Below are positions 1 to 9,648 of a DNA stretch of 64,000 nt, piece after piece. The translations under genes and the position numbers were made by a program. Numbering within the stretch: position 1 is the stretch's first letter; each line of letters starts with the position of its first letter. The notes beneath the pieces were generated by a model that was not told where the DNA came from, did not search any database, and saw only the letters and a program-made list of their open reading frames with translations. Origin of the DNA: DASPKT01 sp035626475 (lineage in GTDB: Bacteria > Pseudomonadota > Alphaproteobacteria > Azospirillales > Azospirillaceae); NCBI GenBank assembly GCA_035626475.1, contig DASPNP010000041.1:62001-126000 (forward strand). The letters run 5' to 3'.

Positions 1-495
1 TCCGACGCGGCCGCCGCGCTGACCGCGCTCCGCTTCGACGTGGCCGGCTGGAGCCGCACGCGGAAGGAGCTGCCGGGCGTAACCTGCTTCCACGGCGAGG
101 CGCAGCTGGACGCCTTCCTGGCGCGTACCGACATCCTGGTCTGCCTGCTGCCGCTGACCCCCGACACGGCGGGCATCCTCAACGCCGGCCTGTTCGCCCG
201 GCTGCCCCGGGGCGCCGTGGTCATCAACGCCGCGCGCGGGCAGCATCTGGTGGAGGCGGACCTGCTGGCGGCGCTGGACAGCGGCCAGATCTCCGGAGCC
301 ACGCTGGACGTCTTCCAGGAGGAGCCGCTGCCGCCAGACCATCCCTTCTGGACGCACCCCAAGGTCACGGTCACGCCTCACATCGCCGCCATCACCCAGG
401 CTCGCACCGCCGTGGCCCAGGTGGTCGAGGGCATGCGGCGCTTCGAGGCCGGGCTGCCGCTGGCGAACCTGGTGGACCGCGCCCGTGGCTACTGA
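1..495 (+). CDS. D-2-hydroxyacid dehydrogenase, GhrA-like (5' end cut off)
   Basis: C-terminal part of an NAD(P)-dependent D-isomer-specific 2-hydroxyacid dehydrogenase, closest in feel to glyoxylate/hydroxypyruvate reductase A. The reading frame is open from base 1, so the N-terminus lies outside the window. Family marks are visible: the nucleotide-domain segment DILVCLLPLTPDT, the conserved INAARG motif, the catalytic Glu region TLDVFQEEPLP and the catalytic His in TPHIAA. It would reduce glyoxylate or hydroxypyruvate in the cytoplasm; the substrate is inferred from family. Its stop overlaps the start of the next gene by 11 bases, suggesting co-transcription. Confidence 0.85.
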   Translation, partial: SDAAAALTALRFDVAGWSRTRKELPGVTCFHGEAQLDAFLARTDILVCLLPLTPDTAGILNAGLFARLPRGAVVINAARGQHLVEADLLAALDSGQISGATLDVFQEEPLPPDHPFWTHPKVTVTPHIAAITQARTAVAQVVEGMRRFEAGLPLANLVDRARGY

Positions 496-1258
496 GCCCG
501 TTCCGTCCGCCACCGTCCTGCTGCTGCGCGACGGCGCGAGAGGCCCGGAGGCGCTGCTGCTGCGCCGCCACGCCGGGGTCGCCTTCGCCGCCGGCGCGCT
601 GGTCTTTCCCGGCGGCAAGGTCGATGCGGGCGACCGCGAGCCCTGCATCCCCGCCACCGGCGGTGACGGGCTGGAGGCGGAAGAGAGGGCCCACCGGCTG
701 GCGGCGGTGCGCGAGGCCTTCGAAGAGGCGGGCGTGCTGCTGACCCGCGGTGCCGACAGAGACTTCCCCACCGCCGACAGGCTGGCCGGGCTGGCGCCCT
801 GGCGCGGCCGGCTGGACCGGCGCGAGGCGACCCTGGGCGACTTCCTGCGGACTGAGGGACTGGCGGCCGACCTCGCGGCGCTGGTGCCGCTGGCCCGCTG
901 GATCACGCCGGCCAGCAATCCCAGGCGCTTCGATACGCGCTTCTACGCCGCCGCGGTGCCGCCGGGGCAGGCAGGGGCCCATGACGGGCGCGAGACGGTG
1001 GACTCGGCCTGGCTGCGCCCGGCGGATGCCCTGTCCCTCGCCGACCGGGGCGGGGCCGAGCTGGTGCCGGCCACCCGCGCCAACCTGATGCTGGCGGCGC
1101 GCGGGCGGACCGTGGCCGACATCCTGGCCCTCGCCGCCGCCCATCCCAAGGCGCCCATCACGCCCGAGGTGGAGCGGGGCCCCGACGGCCTTCGGGTCCG
1201 CATCCCCGCGGGGGCGGGCTACGGGGTGAGGGAACTACCGCTGGTGAAGCCGCCGTGA
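485..1258 (+). CDS. NUDIX hydrolase, NUDT7/NUDT19-like
   Basis: 257-residue NUDIX family hydrolase. The NUDIX box is split: FPGGKVDAGD lies at about residues 41-50 and REAFEEAGVLL at about 76-86, separated by an insertion of some 25 residues. That spacing is typical of the NUDT7/NUDT19 type, which act on CoA or acyl-CoA and related pyrophosphates. The glutamates of the REAFEEAG segment would bind the metal. The GTG start overlaps the end of the upstream dehydrogenase gene, so the pair is probably one transcript. The exact substrate cannot be read from sequence. Confidence 0.82.
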   Translation: MATEPVPSATVLLLRDGARGPEALLLRRHAGVAFAAGALVFPGGKVDAGDREPCIPATGGDGLEAEERAHRLAAVREAFEEAGVLLTRGADRDFPTADRLAGLAPWRGRLDRREATLGDFLRTEGLAADLAALVPLARWITPASNPRRFDTRFYAAAVPPGQAGAHDGRETVDSAWLRPADALSLADRGGAELVPATRANLMLAARGRTVADILALAAAHPKAPITPEVERGPDGLRVRIPAGAGYGVRELPLVKPP

Positions 1259-1300
1259 GCGGCGGGTGCGCTTCGTCCGACCATGGGCAGTGTTGACGCG

Positions 1301-1426
1301 GTGCGTGCTTCGACAGGCTCAGCATGAGGTGGATTTAGCTGCTCCCAGCTTGGCCCGCACGGACGGGAACCAGGAGTGCTTGGCATCCACCCTTCCTCAT
1401 CCTGAGCCTGTCGAAGGACGCACCAC
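1301..1426. repeat. Type A intergenic palindromic repeat
   Basis: Inverted pair built on the core CTTCGACAGGCTCAG, followed by ATGAGG on the left arm and its complement on the right. The centre contains the recurrent words CTGCTCCC and GGAGTGC. The same element recurs at seven other places in this window. Confidence 0.85.
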
Positions 1427-1464
1427 GCCTCAGCTTCTCCGCCAAGCATTACGCCAAACCTAGA

Positions 1465-1863
1465 CTAACTCCCCGGCACCGAGCGCGCCCGGGCCTCGGC
1501 GATGGCCTCGCCGAAGGCGTCCAGCAGGCGGCGCAGGGTGACGGCGGCGTCGCGCTGCAGCGCCAGGCGGGTGACCGCATCGGGATCCAGCACCTCCGCC
1601 GCCTCGGCCCGGGCATCGAGGCAGGCCTCGAACCGCACCAACTCGGCCCGGCTGGCCGCGACCTCCTCGGCCGTGCCGTCCAGGTCGCGCCCGGCGGTGA
1701 GGATCAGGTCCGGCACGCGGCAGCCGAGCGATCCCGAGAGCGGGCCGCCGGACAGGGGCGTCTCCCCCGGCATGCCGCCGGCAAGGGCGGGGGCGGCGGG
1801 CAGGTGGACGGCAAGGGCGCCGAGGAGCGCCAGGACCGGCAGGGTGGGGAGCATCGTCTTCAT
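1465..1863 (-). CDS. Small exported hypothetical protein
   Basis: 132-residue protein of unknown function. I chose the ATG at 1863 because it gives a good signal peptide (KT then a hydrophobic LPVLALLGALAVHL stretch ending in an ALA-type cleavage site); an upstream in-frame extension would be Arg-rich and unconvincing. The mature part has two cysteines (GCRVPD and FEACLDAR), which could form a periplasmic disulfide, and is otherwise helical and Ala/Arg/Glu-rich. It ends beside a type A repeat. No family recognised. Confidence 0.6.
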   Translation of the reverse strand: MKTMLPTLPVLALLGALAVHLPAAPALAGGMPGETPLSGGPLSGSLGCRVPDLILTAGRDLDGTAEEVAASRAELVRFEACLDARAEAAEVLDPDAVTRLALQRDAAVTLRRLLDAFGEAIAEARARSVPGS

Positions 1864-2074
1864 GCCCCAACAACACCGCGATCCGCGCATCCGGCGCCGG
1901 CGCGGAGGGCGGCCGGGCGGGGCGTCCGGGATCGCGCGGGCGGGGTGGAAGCGGCGCCGGACCCTCCGCAATAAAGCGGTGCCCACCCTCCCCATTCGGC
2001 GGAGACGGGAGCCTTGGTCGTCGCCCGGGTGTTAACCCGCGACCAAGTCCCGTAACGGCGGAAGGAGACGCCGC

Positions 2075-2626
2075 ATGCCCCGCGTCCGTCGCCTGCTGAC
2101 GGTTCCCCTCCTCGCCCTGGCCTGCCTGCTGCCCGCCGGCCCGGCGCCGGCGCAGGACACGGCCATCATCGACCCGCGCGCCACGCCGCCCGCTCCCCCC
2201 GCATCCCAGGACTGGCGGGCGCCCGGCCCCACGGCTCCCGGCCCTGCCGTCCCCAGCCCCTCGGCCCCCGGCGCGGGTACCCAGACCCCGGCCGCGCCGG
2301 CTCCGGGCGTGCCGCCGCAGGGCACGCTGGGCACCATCCCCGGTGATTTCGAGCTGCATGGCGAGCTGGTGCTGGTGGGCGGGCAGCTGGAGGGCTTCCA
2401 CGCCGCCTGCGGCTTCGGCCTGCGTCCCGACCGGGCCGAGCTGATGCGCTGGTACCAGTACAACCGGCTGGCGCGGAACCCGGGACGCATGGAGGTCATC
2501 TACGATCTGGGCATCAGCCTGGGCCGCGAGGGCCCCTGCACCGCCGACCATTACAAGGCGCTGGAGACGCAGTGGACGGCGCTGATGAGCCGGACCCAGA
2601 ACTACGTCGCCACATACCGCCGCTGA
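2075..2626 (+). CDS. Proline-rich exported hypothetical protein
   Basis: 183-residue protein with a clear signal peptide (MPRVRRLL followed by a hydrophobic core and a cleavage site at APAQ). A Pro/Ala/Gly-rich linker covers roughly residues 30-90, and a compact C-terminal domain has two cysteines (HAACGFG and EGPCTAD) that could pair in the periplasm. A GGAAGGAG ribosome site lies upstream. The C-terminal domain has a conserved look (RWYQYNRLARNPGRMEVIYDLG, split here only by reading), but I do not recognise the family. It may sit in the periplasm or be anchored through the linker. Confidence 0.65.
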   Translation: MPRVRRLLTVPLLALACLLPAGPAPAQDTAIIDPRATPPAPPASQDWRAPGPTAPGPAVPSPSAPGAGTQTPAAPAPGVPPQGTLGTIPGDFELHGELVLVGGQLEGFHAACGFGLRPDRAELMRWYQYNRLARNPGRMEVIYDLGISLGREGPCTADHYKALETQWTALMSRTQNYVATYRR

Positions 2627-2632
2627 GGCCGC

Positions 2633-3109
2633 TCAGCGCTCGTTCGGGGCCCGCCAGCGGCTCTCCTCGGGCGGCAGCTCCACGGCGGGCTCGCGCACCT
2701 CGACGAAGTCGCCCTCGATCACGGCCGGGCGCTGCGGGCGGAAGCCGCCTGACGCGGCGCCAGCCATCACGAAGCCGCCGCCCAGGCGCTTCAGCATGGC
2801 CCGGCGCACCGGGGGCAGCAGGAGCGGCAGGGCCAGCAGGTCCGACAGGAAGCCCGGGATGAACAGAAGCACTCCCGCCAGCGCCAGGCACAGCCCGTCG
2901 AAGGCGCCCTGAAGGGGTGCCCCGGACCGCGCGTCGGTCGCGGCGGCGCGCAGGGTCGAGAGGCCCTGGCGGCGGATCAGCCAGACTCCGGCGACCGCCG
3001 CCAGCACGATCAGCGCCAGGGTCGGGCCCGCGCCGATGGCGCCGCCCACCCAGATGAAGCCGGCGATCTCCAACAACGGAAGAAGCACCAGAAGGGGCAG
3101 GATGCGCAT
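2633..3109 (-). CDS. fxsA: FxsA family membrane protein
   Basis: 158-residue inner-membrane protein of the FxsA family, known for suppressing F exclusion of phage T7 when overproduced; its physiological role is unclear. The FxsA signature starts at the first residues: a hydrophobic segment with PLLEIAGFIWVGG, a second segment, then RRQGLSTLR and the membrane segment LLFIPGFLSDLLALPLLLPP. The soluble C-terminus is short and acidic. The ATG at 3109 is preferred because the family begins there. It converges on the preceding gene with only 6 bases between the stops. Confidence 0.9.
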   Translation of the reverse strand: MRILPLLVLLPLLEIAGFIWVGGAIGAGPTLALIVLAAVAGVWLIRRQGLSTLRAAATDARSGAPLQGAFDGLCLALAGVLLFIPGFLSDLLALPLLLPPVRRAMLKRLGGGFVMAGAASGGFRPQRPAVIEGDFVEVREPAVELPPEESRWRAPNER

Positions 3110-3317
3110 GCCTTGCTCTTTCAGCCTCGACCCCCTATCTACAGAAGACGCGTTCCGGTGACGGCGGGGGTGATGCCGGACCGCGGGAGGGGCCGCCCGG
3201 CGGACCGTCCTCGCAGGATGTAATGCCCCGCCGACCATGATTCCAGGGGCATCCAGGGGCCCGCACCCGGAAACCGCCCCGCCGACAACGCGCCGCGCAA
3301 ACCGTCAGGACAGGTCC

Positions 3318-4028
3318 ATGGGCGAAGGCTTCTACTTCATCGACATCCTGATCTTCGGCATGGTCGCCGCCTTCCTGATCTACAGGCTGCGCAGCGTGCT
3401 GGGCCGCCGCACCGGCGAGGAGCAGCAGCGCCCCAACCCCTACGCCACGCCGCCCGGCCAGCAGGGCCCCGGCGTGCCGCCGCCGCGCCCGACGGCGCTG
3501 GCCGACGACGACCGGGTGGTGCCGCTGCCCGGCCGCGGGCCGGTGACCGAACCGCCGCCCGGCGACGGTCTGCCGACCTCGCTCGCCGACGGGGTGCGCC
3601 AGATCCAGACCGCCGACCCGACCTTCCAGGAGAAGCATTTCCTGCAGGGCGCCCACGCCGCCTTCGAGATGATCGTCGACGCCTTCGCCCGCGGCGACAC
3701 GGCCGCGCTGCGGCCGCTGCTGGCGGATACGGTGTACGACAATTTCGCCGAGGCCATCCGTGCCCGCCAGGCCGCCGGCGAGACGCTGGAGACCCGCATC
3801 CACGAGACCGAGGCTGTCGATCTGGCCGAGGCCCGGCTGGACGGCCGCACCGCCTTCTGCACCGTGCGCTTCACCACGCAGCAGACCAACGTCACCCGCA
3901 ACGCGGCGGGCGAGGTCATCGACGGCGAGGAAGACAAGCCGGTGGAGGTGGTCGACCTCTGGACCTTCTCCCGCAACACCCGCTCGCGCGACCCGAACTG
4001 GGTCCTGGTCGAGACCCGCACCGTCTGA
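3318..4028 (+). CDS. Tim44/TimA-like membrane-anchored protein
   Basis: 236-residue protein with an N-terminal membrane anchor (FIDILIFGMVAAFLIYRLRSVLG), a Pro/Gly-rich linker (about residues 35-85) and a C-terminal Tim44-like domain beginning near DPTFQEKHFLQGAHAAFEMIVDAFARGD. Alphaproteobacterial Tim44-like proteins with this layout are related to the mitochondrial import motor subunit; their bacterial job is not settled. The ATG at 3318 follows AGGACAGG; an earlier ATG at 3237 would add an unlikely Pro/Arg extension. MltA starts 11 bases downstream, and the Tim44-MltA neighbourhood is common in alphaproteobacteria. Confidence 0.85.
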   Translation: MGEGFYFIDILIFGMVAAFLIYRLRSVLGRRTGEEQQRPNPYATPPGQQGPGVPPPRPTALADDDRVVPLPGRGPVTEPPPGDGLPTSLADGVRQIQTADPTFQEKHFLQGAHAAFEMIVDAFARGDTAALRPLLADTVYDNFAEAIRARQAAGETLETRIHETEAVDLAEARLDGRTAFCTVRFTTQQTNVTRNAAGEVIDGEEDKPVEVVDLWTFSRNTRSRDPNWVLVETRTV

Positions 4029-4039
4029 GGCGTCCCGAC

Positions 4040-5227
<1,188 letters not shown>

Positions 5228-5234
5228 TCCTTTA

Positions 5235-5427
5235 TCCTTCTCCCCTTGCGGGAGAAGGAGGGACCCGTTGCGCAGCAACGGGGGGATGAGGGGTCGGCTG
5301 GCGGCAGCCCGACGTTCTCTCCCGTTGTCCCATGATCATTCGTCGAGTAGGCCCAGCTTCGCTGGTCCACCCCTCACCCTCCCACCGCTTCGCGGCGGGC
5401 CCCTCCCTCTCCCGCAAGGGGCGAGGG
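5235..5427. repeat. Type B long inverted repeat
   Basis: About 190 bases with terminal arms CTCCCCTTGCGGGAGAAGG and CTCTCCCGCAAGGGGCGAGGG, and inner words ATGAGGGGTCG and ACCCCTCACCCTCCC. It recurs at 52187 and 57176. It fills the 309-base gap between MltA and the next gene; no gene is seen there. Confidence 0.85.
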
Positions 5428-5536
5428 ACGTCATGGCCCCCGGACAAGCGAAAGGGGCGCCCGGTGGCCCGTGGCGCCCCTTTACCCGATCGCCGGGCCG
5501 CCTCGCTGGGAGGCGGCGCCGGATGCTGGACCGACC

Positions 5537-6106
5537 TTACGCCGCCTGCTTGCGCTGCTCGATGACCTCGACGAAGGTCTTGGTCATCTGCTCGATGAAC
5601 TCGCCCAGCTGCTCGTTGGCCTGGGCGGTGATCAGGAAGCGGTCCACGGTGATGGCCTCCTCCGACCACTTGCCGCCGGCGGCCTCGACGGCCTCGCGGG
5701 CGCTCGCGGCGCCGGTCACGGTGCGGCCCTTCAGGCGCTCGGCGACGGCCAGGAGCTGCACGCCGTGGTCGATGGCGGCCACGCCCTTGCCGGCGTCCAT
5801 GAAGCCGCCGATGATGCGGCGGGTGTGGGGGTTGGAGGCCAGCTTGGCCACGCTGCGCTCGCCGCCCGGCAGGACCAGCAGGTCGAAGTCGGCGGCCAGC
5901 ACGTCACCCACATGCTTGTCGGTCGGGAAGTAGTGGCCCCAGGCGGCGCCGTGCCAGCCATTCACCAGGCCCTGCTCCGGGGAGATGATCTTGGGCTTGG
6001 CACCGGCCTTCAGCAGGGCGCGCTGCGGCTCGGTCATCTGCAGCTCGTCGAACCCGTTGGCGACGAGGATGGCAACGTTCTTTCCAGCAAGCGGCTGATC
6101 GGTCAA
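5537..6106 (-). CDS. DJ-1/PfpI family protein lacking the catalytic cysteine
   Basis: 189-residue protein of the DJ-1/PfpI (class I amidotransferase-like) fold. The TTG at 6106 is chosen because ACAGGAGA sits six bases upstream and the family begins at KNVAILVANGFDELQ. The acidic residue of the active site is present (E21). The nucleophile elbow, which reads AAICHG in PfpI/YhbO-type enzymes, reads AAIDHG here, with Asp113 (codon GAC) in place of Cys. The usual cysteine chemistry is therefore not possible. It may be a binding protein or act on stress through another mechanism. It appears monocistronic. Confidence 0.85.
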   Translation of the reverse strand: MTDQPLAGKNVAILVANGFDELQMTEPQRALLKAGAKPKIISPEQGLVNGWHGAAWGHYFPTDKHVGDVLAADFDLLVLPGGERSVAKLASNPHTRRIIGGFMDAGKGVAAIDHGVQLLAVAERLKGRTVTGAASAREAVEAAGGKWSEEAITVDRFLITAQANEQLGEFIEQMTKTFVEVIEQRKQAA

Positions 6107-6521
6107 GGTCGGTCTCCTGTAATGGTTCGGCGCATGGCGCGGGCCGGGTCCACCCGTCGCCGCCCGAACGCGATTTCGGGGCGAAAGGTTCTCCGTACCT
6201 GCCGCGCTGCGGCCGGGAAATCGCGGCAGCCCGCTTGGGGCGGCCACGGGACAAGGGCGCCGGGAGGCGCCGCTGAATGGGTCCGGCATGCTGTGCAGAG
6301 GTGGCGTCAGCGCGGCCGTAGGTCAATCCTTTAATGGTCATTGGCTCGGATTTCCGGGACTTTCGTCGCATGGCTGGGTTGCGCGCCGGAAAAGCGGCCT
6401 TCGGCCGTAGGGGTCCCATCCCCGAGCGGGATGATGCGGTGACCATTTAGGGTACTTAACCATATCGAAAAGCACAGGGCCGAGCCTGAGCCTCCCATCA
6501 GCGAGGCGAAGGAGGGTGCCC
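6107..6521. other. 415-base intergenic region, nothing identified
   Basis: Lies between two divergently transcribed genes and must hold both promoters. I see no gene, no repeat of the families found elsewhere and no convincing operator. A GAAGGAGGG ribosome site closes it on the right. Confidence 0.5.
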
Positions 6522-7577
6522 ATGGGCACGACCATGCGCGCAGCGGACAGGAATTTCCGCCGCAAGGCCGCGATATCGGGATACGCCGTTCTCGGCGCGA
6601 TCCTGATCCTACTCATCCAACCGAGCGAGGCCGGCGCCGTCGAGGTGCCGCGCCCGGACCTGTCCAAGACCAAGGCGGGCGCCCGGAGCATGCGGCTGAG
6701 CGGCGAGGCGCATCTTGAAAGCGTCGCCTACCGCATCGGCACGCTGAAGCAGGGCGACCGCCGCAAGGTCGATCTGGGGACGCTGGACCTGCGGGTCGGC
6801 AGCGGCGGCGACAGCCTGCCCGGCGCCGCGCTGGCGCCCGAGAACGCCGAGCCGAGCCTCGCCGGCCGCATCTCCACCTTCTTCTCCGGCGTGCTGAGCT
6901 GGGTCGGCGGGCATCTCAAGACCGATCACGCCACCGCCGGTGCCGACATCCAGCTGGACCGCAAGACGGTGGTGGGCGCCACCCTGGGCCTTGCCCGCGA
7001 CCCGAGCACCGCCGAGACGGGGCTGCGCGCCAACACCGGCGCCGCCTACGTGCTGCGTCAGGAGGGCGACGTCGCCCTGCACCTGACCGTGGGCGGCGGG
7101 CGCGGCCGCATCGAGGAAGGCGTCGCCGGCCGGACGGTCTTCGCCGAGGCCGGCGCCTCCTGGCGGCGTGACCTGGGCGGCTTCGCCGTGACCCCGGCCG
7201 TGCGGCTGGGCATGGTCCAGGGCAGCGCCCGGGACAAGCGCGGCCGGCGCCAGAAGGCGCTGCTGGTGACGGCGCTGGCCGGCCTGCGCGCCGAGCGCGG
7301 CTGGCGTTTCGAGCAGGGCGACCTGAACCTGGTGGCGGAGGTGCTGTACCGCACGCCCCTGGCCGACGGCAGCGAGCGCCGCCGCCGCGACCTGGACCTG
7401 ACGGAGCAGACGCCGCTGGACCGCGGCACGGTGCAGCGCTCCCGGGCCGTGCTGCGGCTGGGGACGGAGTTCTACCACCGCGACGGCACGCAATTCTCGC
7501 TGGACCACGTCACCGAGCCCGACGGCCGCGGCGGCGGCGACAGTCGGGTGCGGGCGGGCATGAAGTTCAGCTTCTAG
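6522..7577 (+). CDS. Putative outer-membrane beta-barrel protein
   Basis: 351-residue protein. The ATG at 6522 follows GAAGGAGGG by five bases. It has a basic N-terminus, a hydrophobic export segment (ISGYAVLGAILILLIQ) and a C-terminal part of alternating strands such as GADIQLDRKTVVGATLGLA, ending in KFSF. A terminal phenylalanine is the classic signal for outer-membrane insertion by the BAM machinery. The C-terminal 220 residues resemble an autotransporter-type barrel, but I see no large passenger domain. Exact family not recognised. Confidence 0.65.
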   Translation: MGTTMRAADRNFRRKAAISGYAVLGAILILLIQPSEAGAVEVPRPDLSKTKAGARSMRLSGEAHLESVAYRIGTLKQGDRRKVDLGTLDLRVGSGGDSLPGAALAPENAEPSLAGRISTFFSGVLSWVGGHLKTDHATAGADIQLDRKTVVGATLGLARDPSTAETGLRANTGAAYVLRQEGDVALHLTVGGGRGRIEEGVAGRTVFAEAGASWRRDLGGFAVTPAVRLGMVQGSARDKRGRRQKALLVTALAGLRAERGWRFEQGDLNLVAEVLYRTPLADGSERRRRDLDLTEQTPLDRGTVQRSRAVLRLGTEFYHRDGTQFSLDHVTEPDGRGGGDSRVRAGMKFSF

Positions 7578-7599
7578 GCAAGGGGGCAGCGTTGTCCTG

Positions 7600-7724
7600 G
7601 TGCGTGCTTCGACAGGCTCAGCATGAGGAGGTTGTTGCTGCTCCCAGGCATGCCATGCCCTTAGGCGCAGGAGTGCCTGGCACCTCCCCTACCTCATCCT
7701 GAGCTTGTCGAAGGACCCACCACG
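7600..7724. repeat. Type A intergenic palindromic repeat
   Basis: Inverted pair with CTTCGACAGGCTCAGCATGAGG-type left arm and CTCATCCTGAGCTTGTCGAAG-type right arm. It sits between two convergent genes, so it may also form the transcription end of both. Confidence 0.85.
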
Positions 7725-7763
7725 GCCGAGCCTCTCCCGACCATCGATGCCCAATGACCCGGC

Positions 7764-8429
7764 TCAAGCGCGCCAGCGCTCCGGGTCCTTGAGGAAGGCC
7801 TCGATCTCCGCGATGGCATCATGCATCAGATGGCCGCCGTCGCGGGCGACCTCCAGCAGGTCCCACCAGGTGGCGAGCGCGTGCATCTGCATGCCCAGGC
7901 CGGCCACATGCTTGTGGATGCGGTCGAACACCCCGTACTGGAAGATCACGAACAGGTCGGTGACGCAGGCGCCCGCCGCCAGCAGTGGCTGCACCAGCGC
8001 CGCCTTGCGCTGCCCGTCGGTCGCCAGCTGCTCCACCAGCAGCACCCGGGCGCGCGGCTCGACCTTGCCCTCCACGCGACGCTTGCGGGGCGAGGACGGC
8101 TCCTCCCGCCGGACGAACAGCAGGGGCAGGCCGCGCGCCTCGGCGATCAGTGTGGCCAGCGGCACGGCGGCGCCGTCGGCCGCTACGGCGACGGCCTGGA
8201 TTCCAGGCGCATCGCGGTCCAGCGCCTCGAGCGAGAGGCGCAGAAGCTGGGCGCGGGATCTGGGGCAGGAGAGCGCCGCCCGGGCGTCGATGCGGAGCGG
8301 GCTGAGGAAGCCCTGACCGGCGCGGAAGGGCTCGTCGGGATCGTAGCCGACGGCGCCGCATTCCAGCAGCAGCCGGGCCGTCTCCAGCGCCTCCTTGCGA
8401 AGCTCGATGTCGCCATAGTCCGGAACCAT
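7764..8429 (-). CDS. Orotate phosphoribosyltransferase-like protein with degenerate PRPP loop
   Basis: 221-residue protein with the outline of type I phosphoribosyltransferases, closest to orotate phosphoribosyltransferase (LLLECGAV then FLSPLRIDARAALS, as PyrE has a 'SGxxSPxYxDxR' region). The PRPP loop, normally of the form VLLVDDVxTTGGT, reads VLLVEQLATDGQRK. One acidic residue and the Thr-Gly-Gly-Thr are lost, so normal PRPP chemistry is doubtful. The ATG at 8429 follows GAGGGG. Function unknown; it may be a regulator or a divergent transferase. Confidence 0.7.
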   Translation of the reverse strand: MVPDYGDIELRKEALETARLLLECGAVGYDPDEPFRAGQGFLSPLRIDARAALSCPRSRAQLLRLSLEALDRDAPGIQAVAVAADGAAVPLATLIAEARGLPLLFVRREEPSSPRKRRVEGKVEPRARVLLVEQLATDGQRKAALVQPLLAAGACVTDLFVIFQYGVFDRIHKHVAGLGMQMHALATWWDLLEVARDGGHLMHDAIAEIEAFLKDPERWRA

Positions 8430-8575
8430 GCACGCCCCTCCCCACCTTGGCCGTCCCTCCCCCGCCAACAGGCGGGGCGGCGGGAAAGCATGACTCGGGC
8501 GGCGGGCGGGCGGCAACTAGCCGGTTCGGCGGAGGGAAGCCGGCCGGGGACGGGGACCGTGCGGAGGGGGCGCCG

Positions 8576-9436
8576 TCAGTTGATGGCCGACAGCGCCTCT
8601 TCCAGCTCGTTGAAGTCGGGCATGTAGTCGGTGGGGACCTTCTTGCGCGCGGCTTCGATGGAGACCTGCGGGGCGTAGCCGGCCAGGTGCGCCGTGATGG
8701 CGGCGCGGATCACATGGTAGAACTGCACCTCCTCCTCGGTGATGCCCTTCAGCCGCGACGCGATCGGCGCGAAGATGCAGTAGGAGATGAAGATGCCCAT
8801 GAAGGTGCCGACCAGCGCGCCGCCGATGAGCTTGCCCAGCACCTCGGGCGGCTCGGTGATCGACGCCATGGTCTTGATGACGCCCAGCACCGCCGCGACG
8901 ATGCCCAGCGCCGGCATGGCGTCCGCCATGCTCTGCAGCGCGTGCGAGGAGTGCAGATCCTCGTGCTTCACCTTGTCGATCTCCTGCTCCATGAGCCCTT
9001 CCAGCTCATGGGGGTTGTCGACGCCGATGGAGAACATGCGCAGATAGTCGGCGATGAACTTGACCGTGAAGGGGTCCTTCATGATCGAAGGATAAGCATT
9101 GAAGATGTTGCTTTCCATCGGCTTTTCGATGTGCTGCTCGATCGCCAGCACACCCTTGGTCTTCATCGTCTTGAGGATCTGATACAGGAGCGACAGCAGC
9201 TCCATGTATTCCTTCTTGTGGAAGCGGGCGCCGGCGAAGATGCGCTTGATGTCCGCCATCGACTTCTTGATCACGTGCGAGCTGTTCGCGATCAGGAAGG
9301 CGCTGGCGCCGGAGCCGCCGATGATCATGATCTCCTTCGGCAGGGCCTCGACGATGATGCCGATCTTGCCGCCGAAGATGATGTAGCCGCCGAAAACGCA
9401 GAAGAAGACGCCGAAGAGGCCGATGGCGGCGAACAT
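8576..9436 (-). CDS. motA: Flagellar motor stator protein MotA
   Basis: 286-residue proton-channel subunit of the flagellar stator, working with MotB in the inner membrane. It starts with the conserved GLFGVFFCVFGGYIIFGG segment. The cytoplasmic loop contains the charged helix region around FHKKEYMELLSLLYQILK, and the third and fourth membrane segments hold the conserved proline in ADAMPALGIVAAVLGVIKTM. Length is normal for the alphaproteobacterial type. MotB is not adjacent on either side. A perfect 19-base palindrome lies 56 bases upstream of the start. Confidence 0.97.
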   Translation of the reverse strand: MFAAIGLFGVFFCVFGGYIIFGGKIGIIVEALPKEIMIIGGSGASAFLIANSSHVIKKSMADIKRIFAGARFHKKEYMELLSLLYQILKTMKTKGVLAIEQHIEKPMESNIFNAYPSIMKDPFTVKFIADYLRMFSIGVDNPHELEGLMEQEIDKVKHEDLHSSHALQSMADAMPALGIVAAVLGVIKTMASITEPPEVLGKLIGGALVGTFMGIFISYCIFAPIASRLKGITEEEVQFYHVIRAAITAHLAGYAPQVSIEAARKKVPTDYMPDFNELEEALSAIN

Positions 9437-9491
9437 GGAACGTGCCCCGGAGGTGTTGGTCTTACTACCTCCTACAGGTTCAAGGTAAACA

Positions 9492-9510
9492 ATAGGTTTG
9501 TCAAACCTAT
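9492..9510. promoter_or_regulatory. Perfect 19-base palindrome upstream of motA
   Basis: The sequence ATAGGTTTGTCAAACCTAT has two perfect 9-base arms around a single central T. It lies in the 212-base divergent region between motA and the thioesterase gene. Its AT-rich, symmetrical form is that of a dimeric repressor or activator site. No regulator can be named from sequence. Confidence 0.55.
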
Positions 9511-9648
9511 CGAGGTAGCCGGGCCGCCGGTGACGCCGGATCGGTACGCAGGCGGTCCGATTGCCGGGCCGATACGCGGCGGCTTGACAGCCCGCAAAGC
9601 GTAAAGCACGATCGTTCGTGTTATTTACCGCTCTCCCGGAGACGCTCC

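Noticed and set aside
9584..9612. Sigma-70 promoter with TTGACA in front of the thioesterase gene
   Set aside because: The -35 hexamer is perfect, but no acceptable -10 is found at 16-18 bases spacing.
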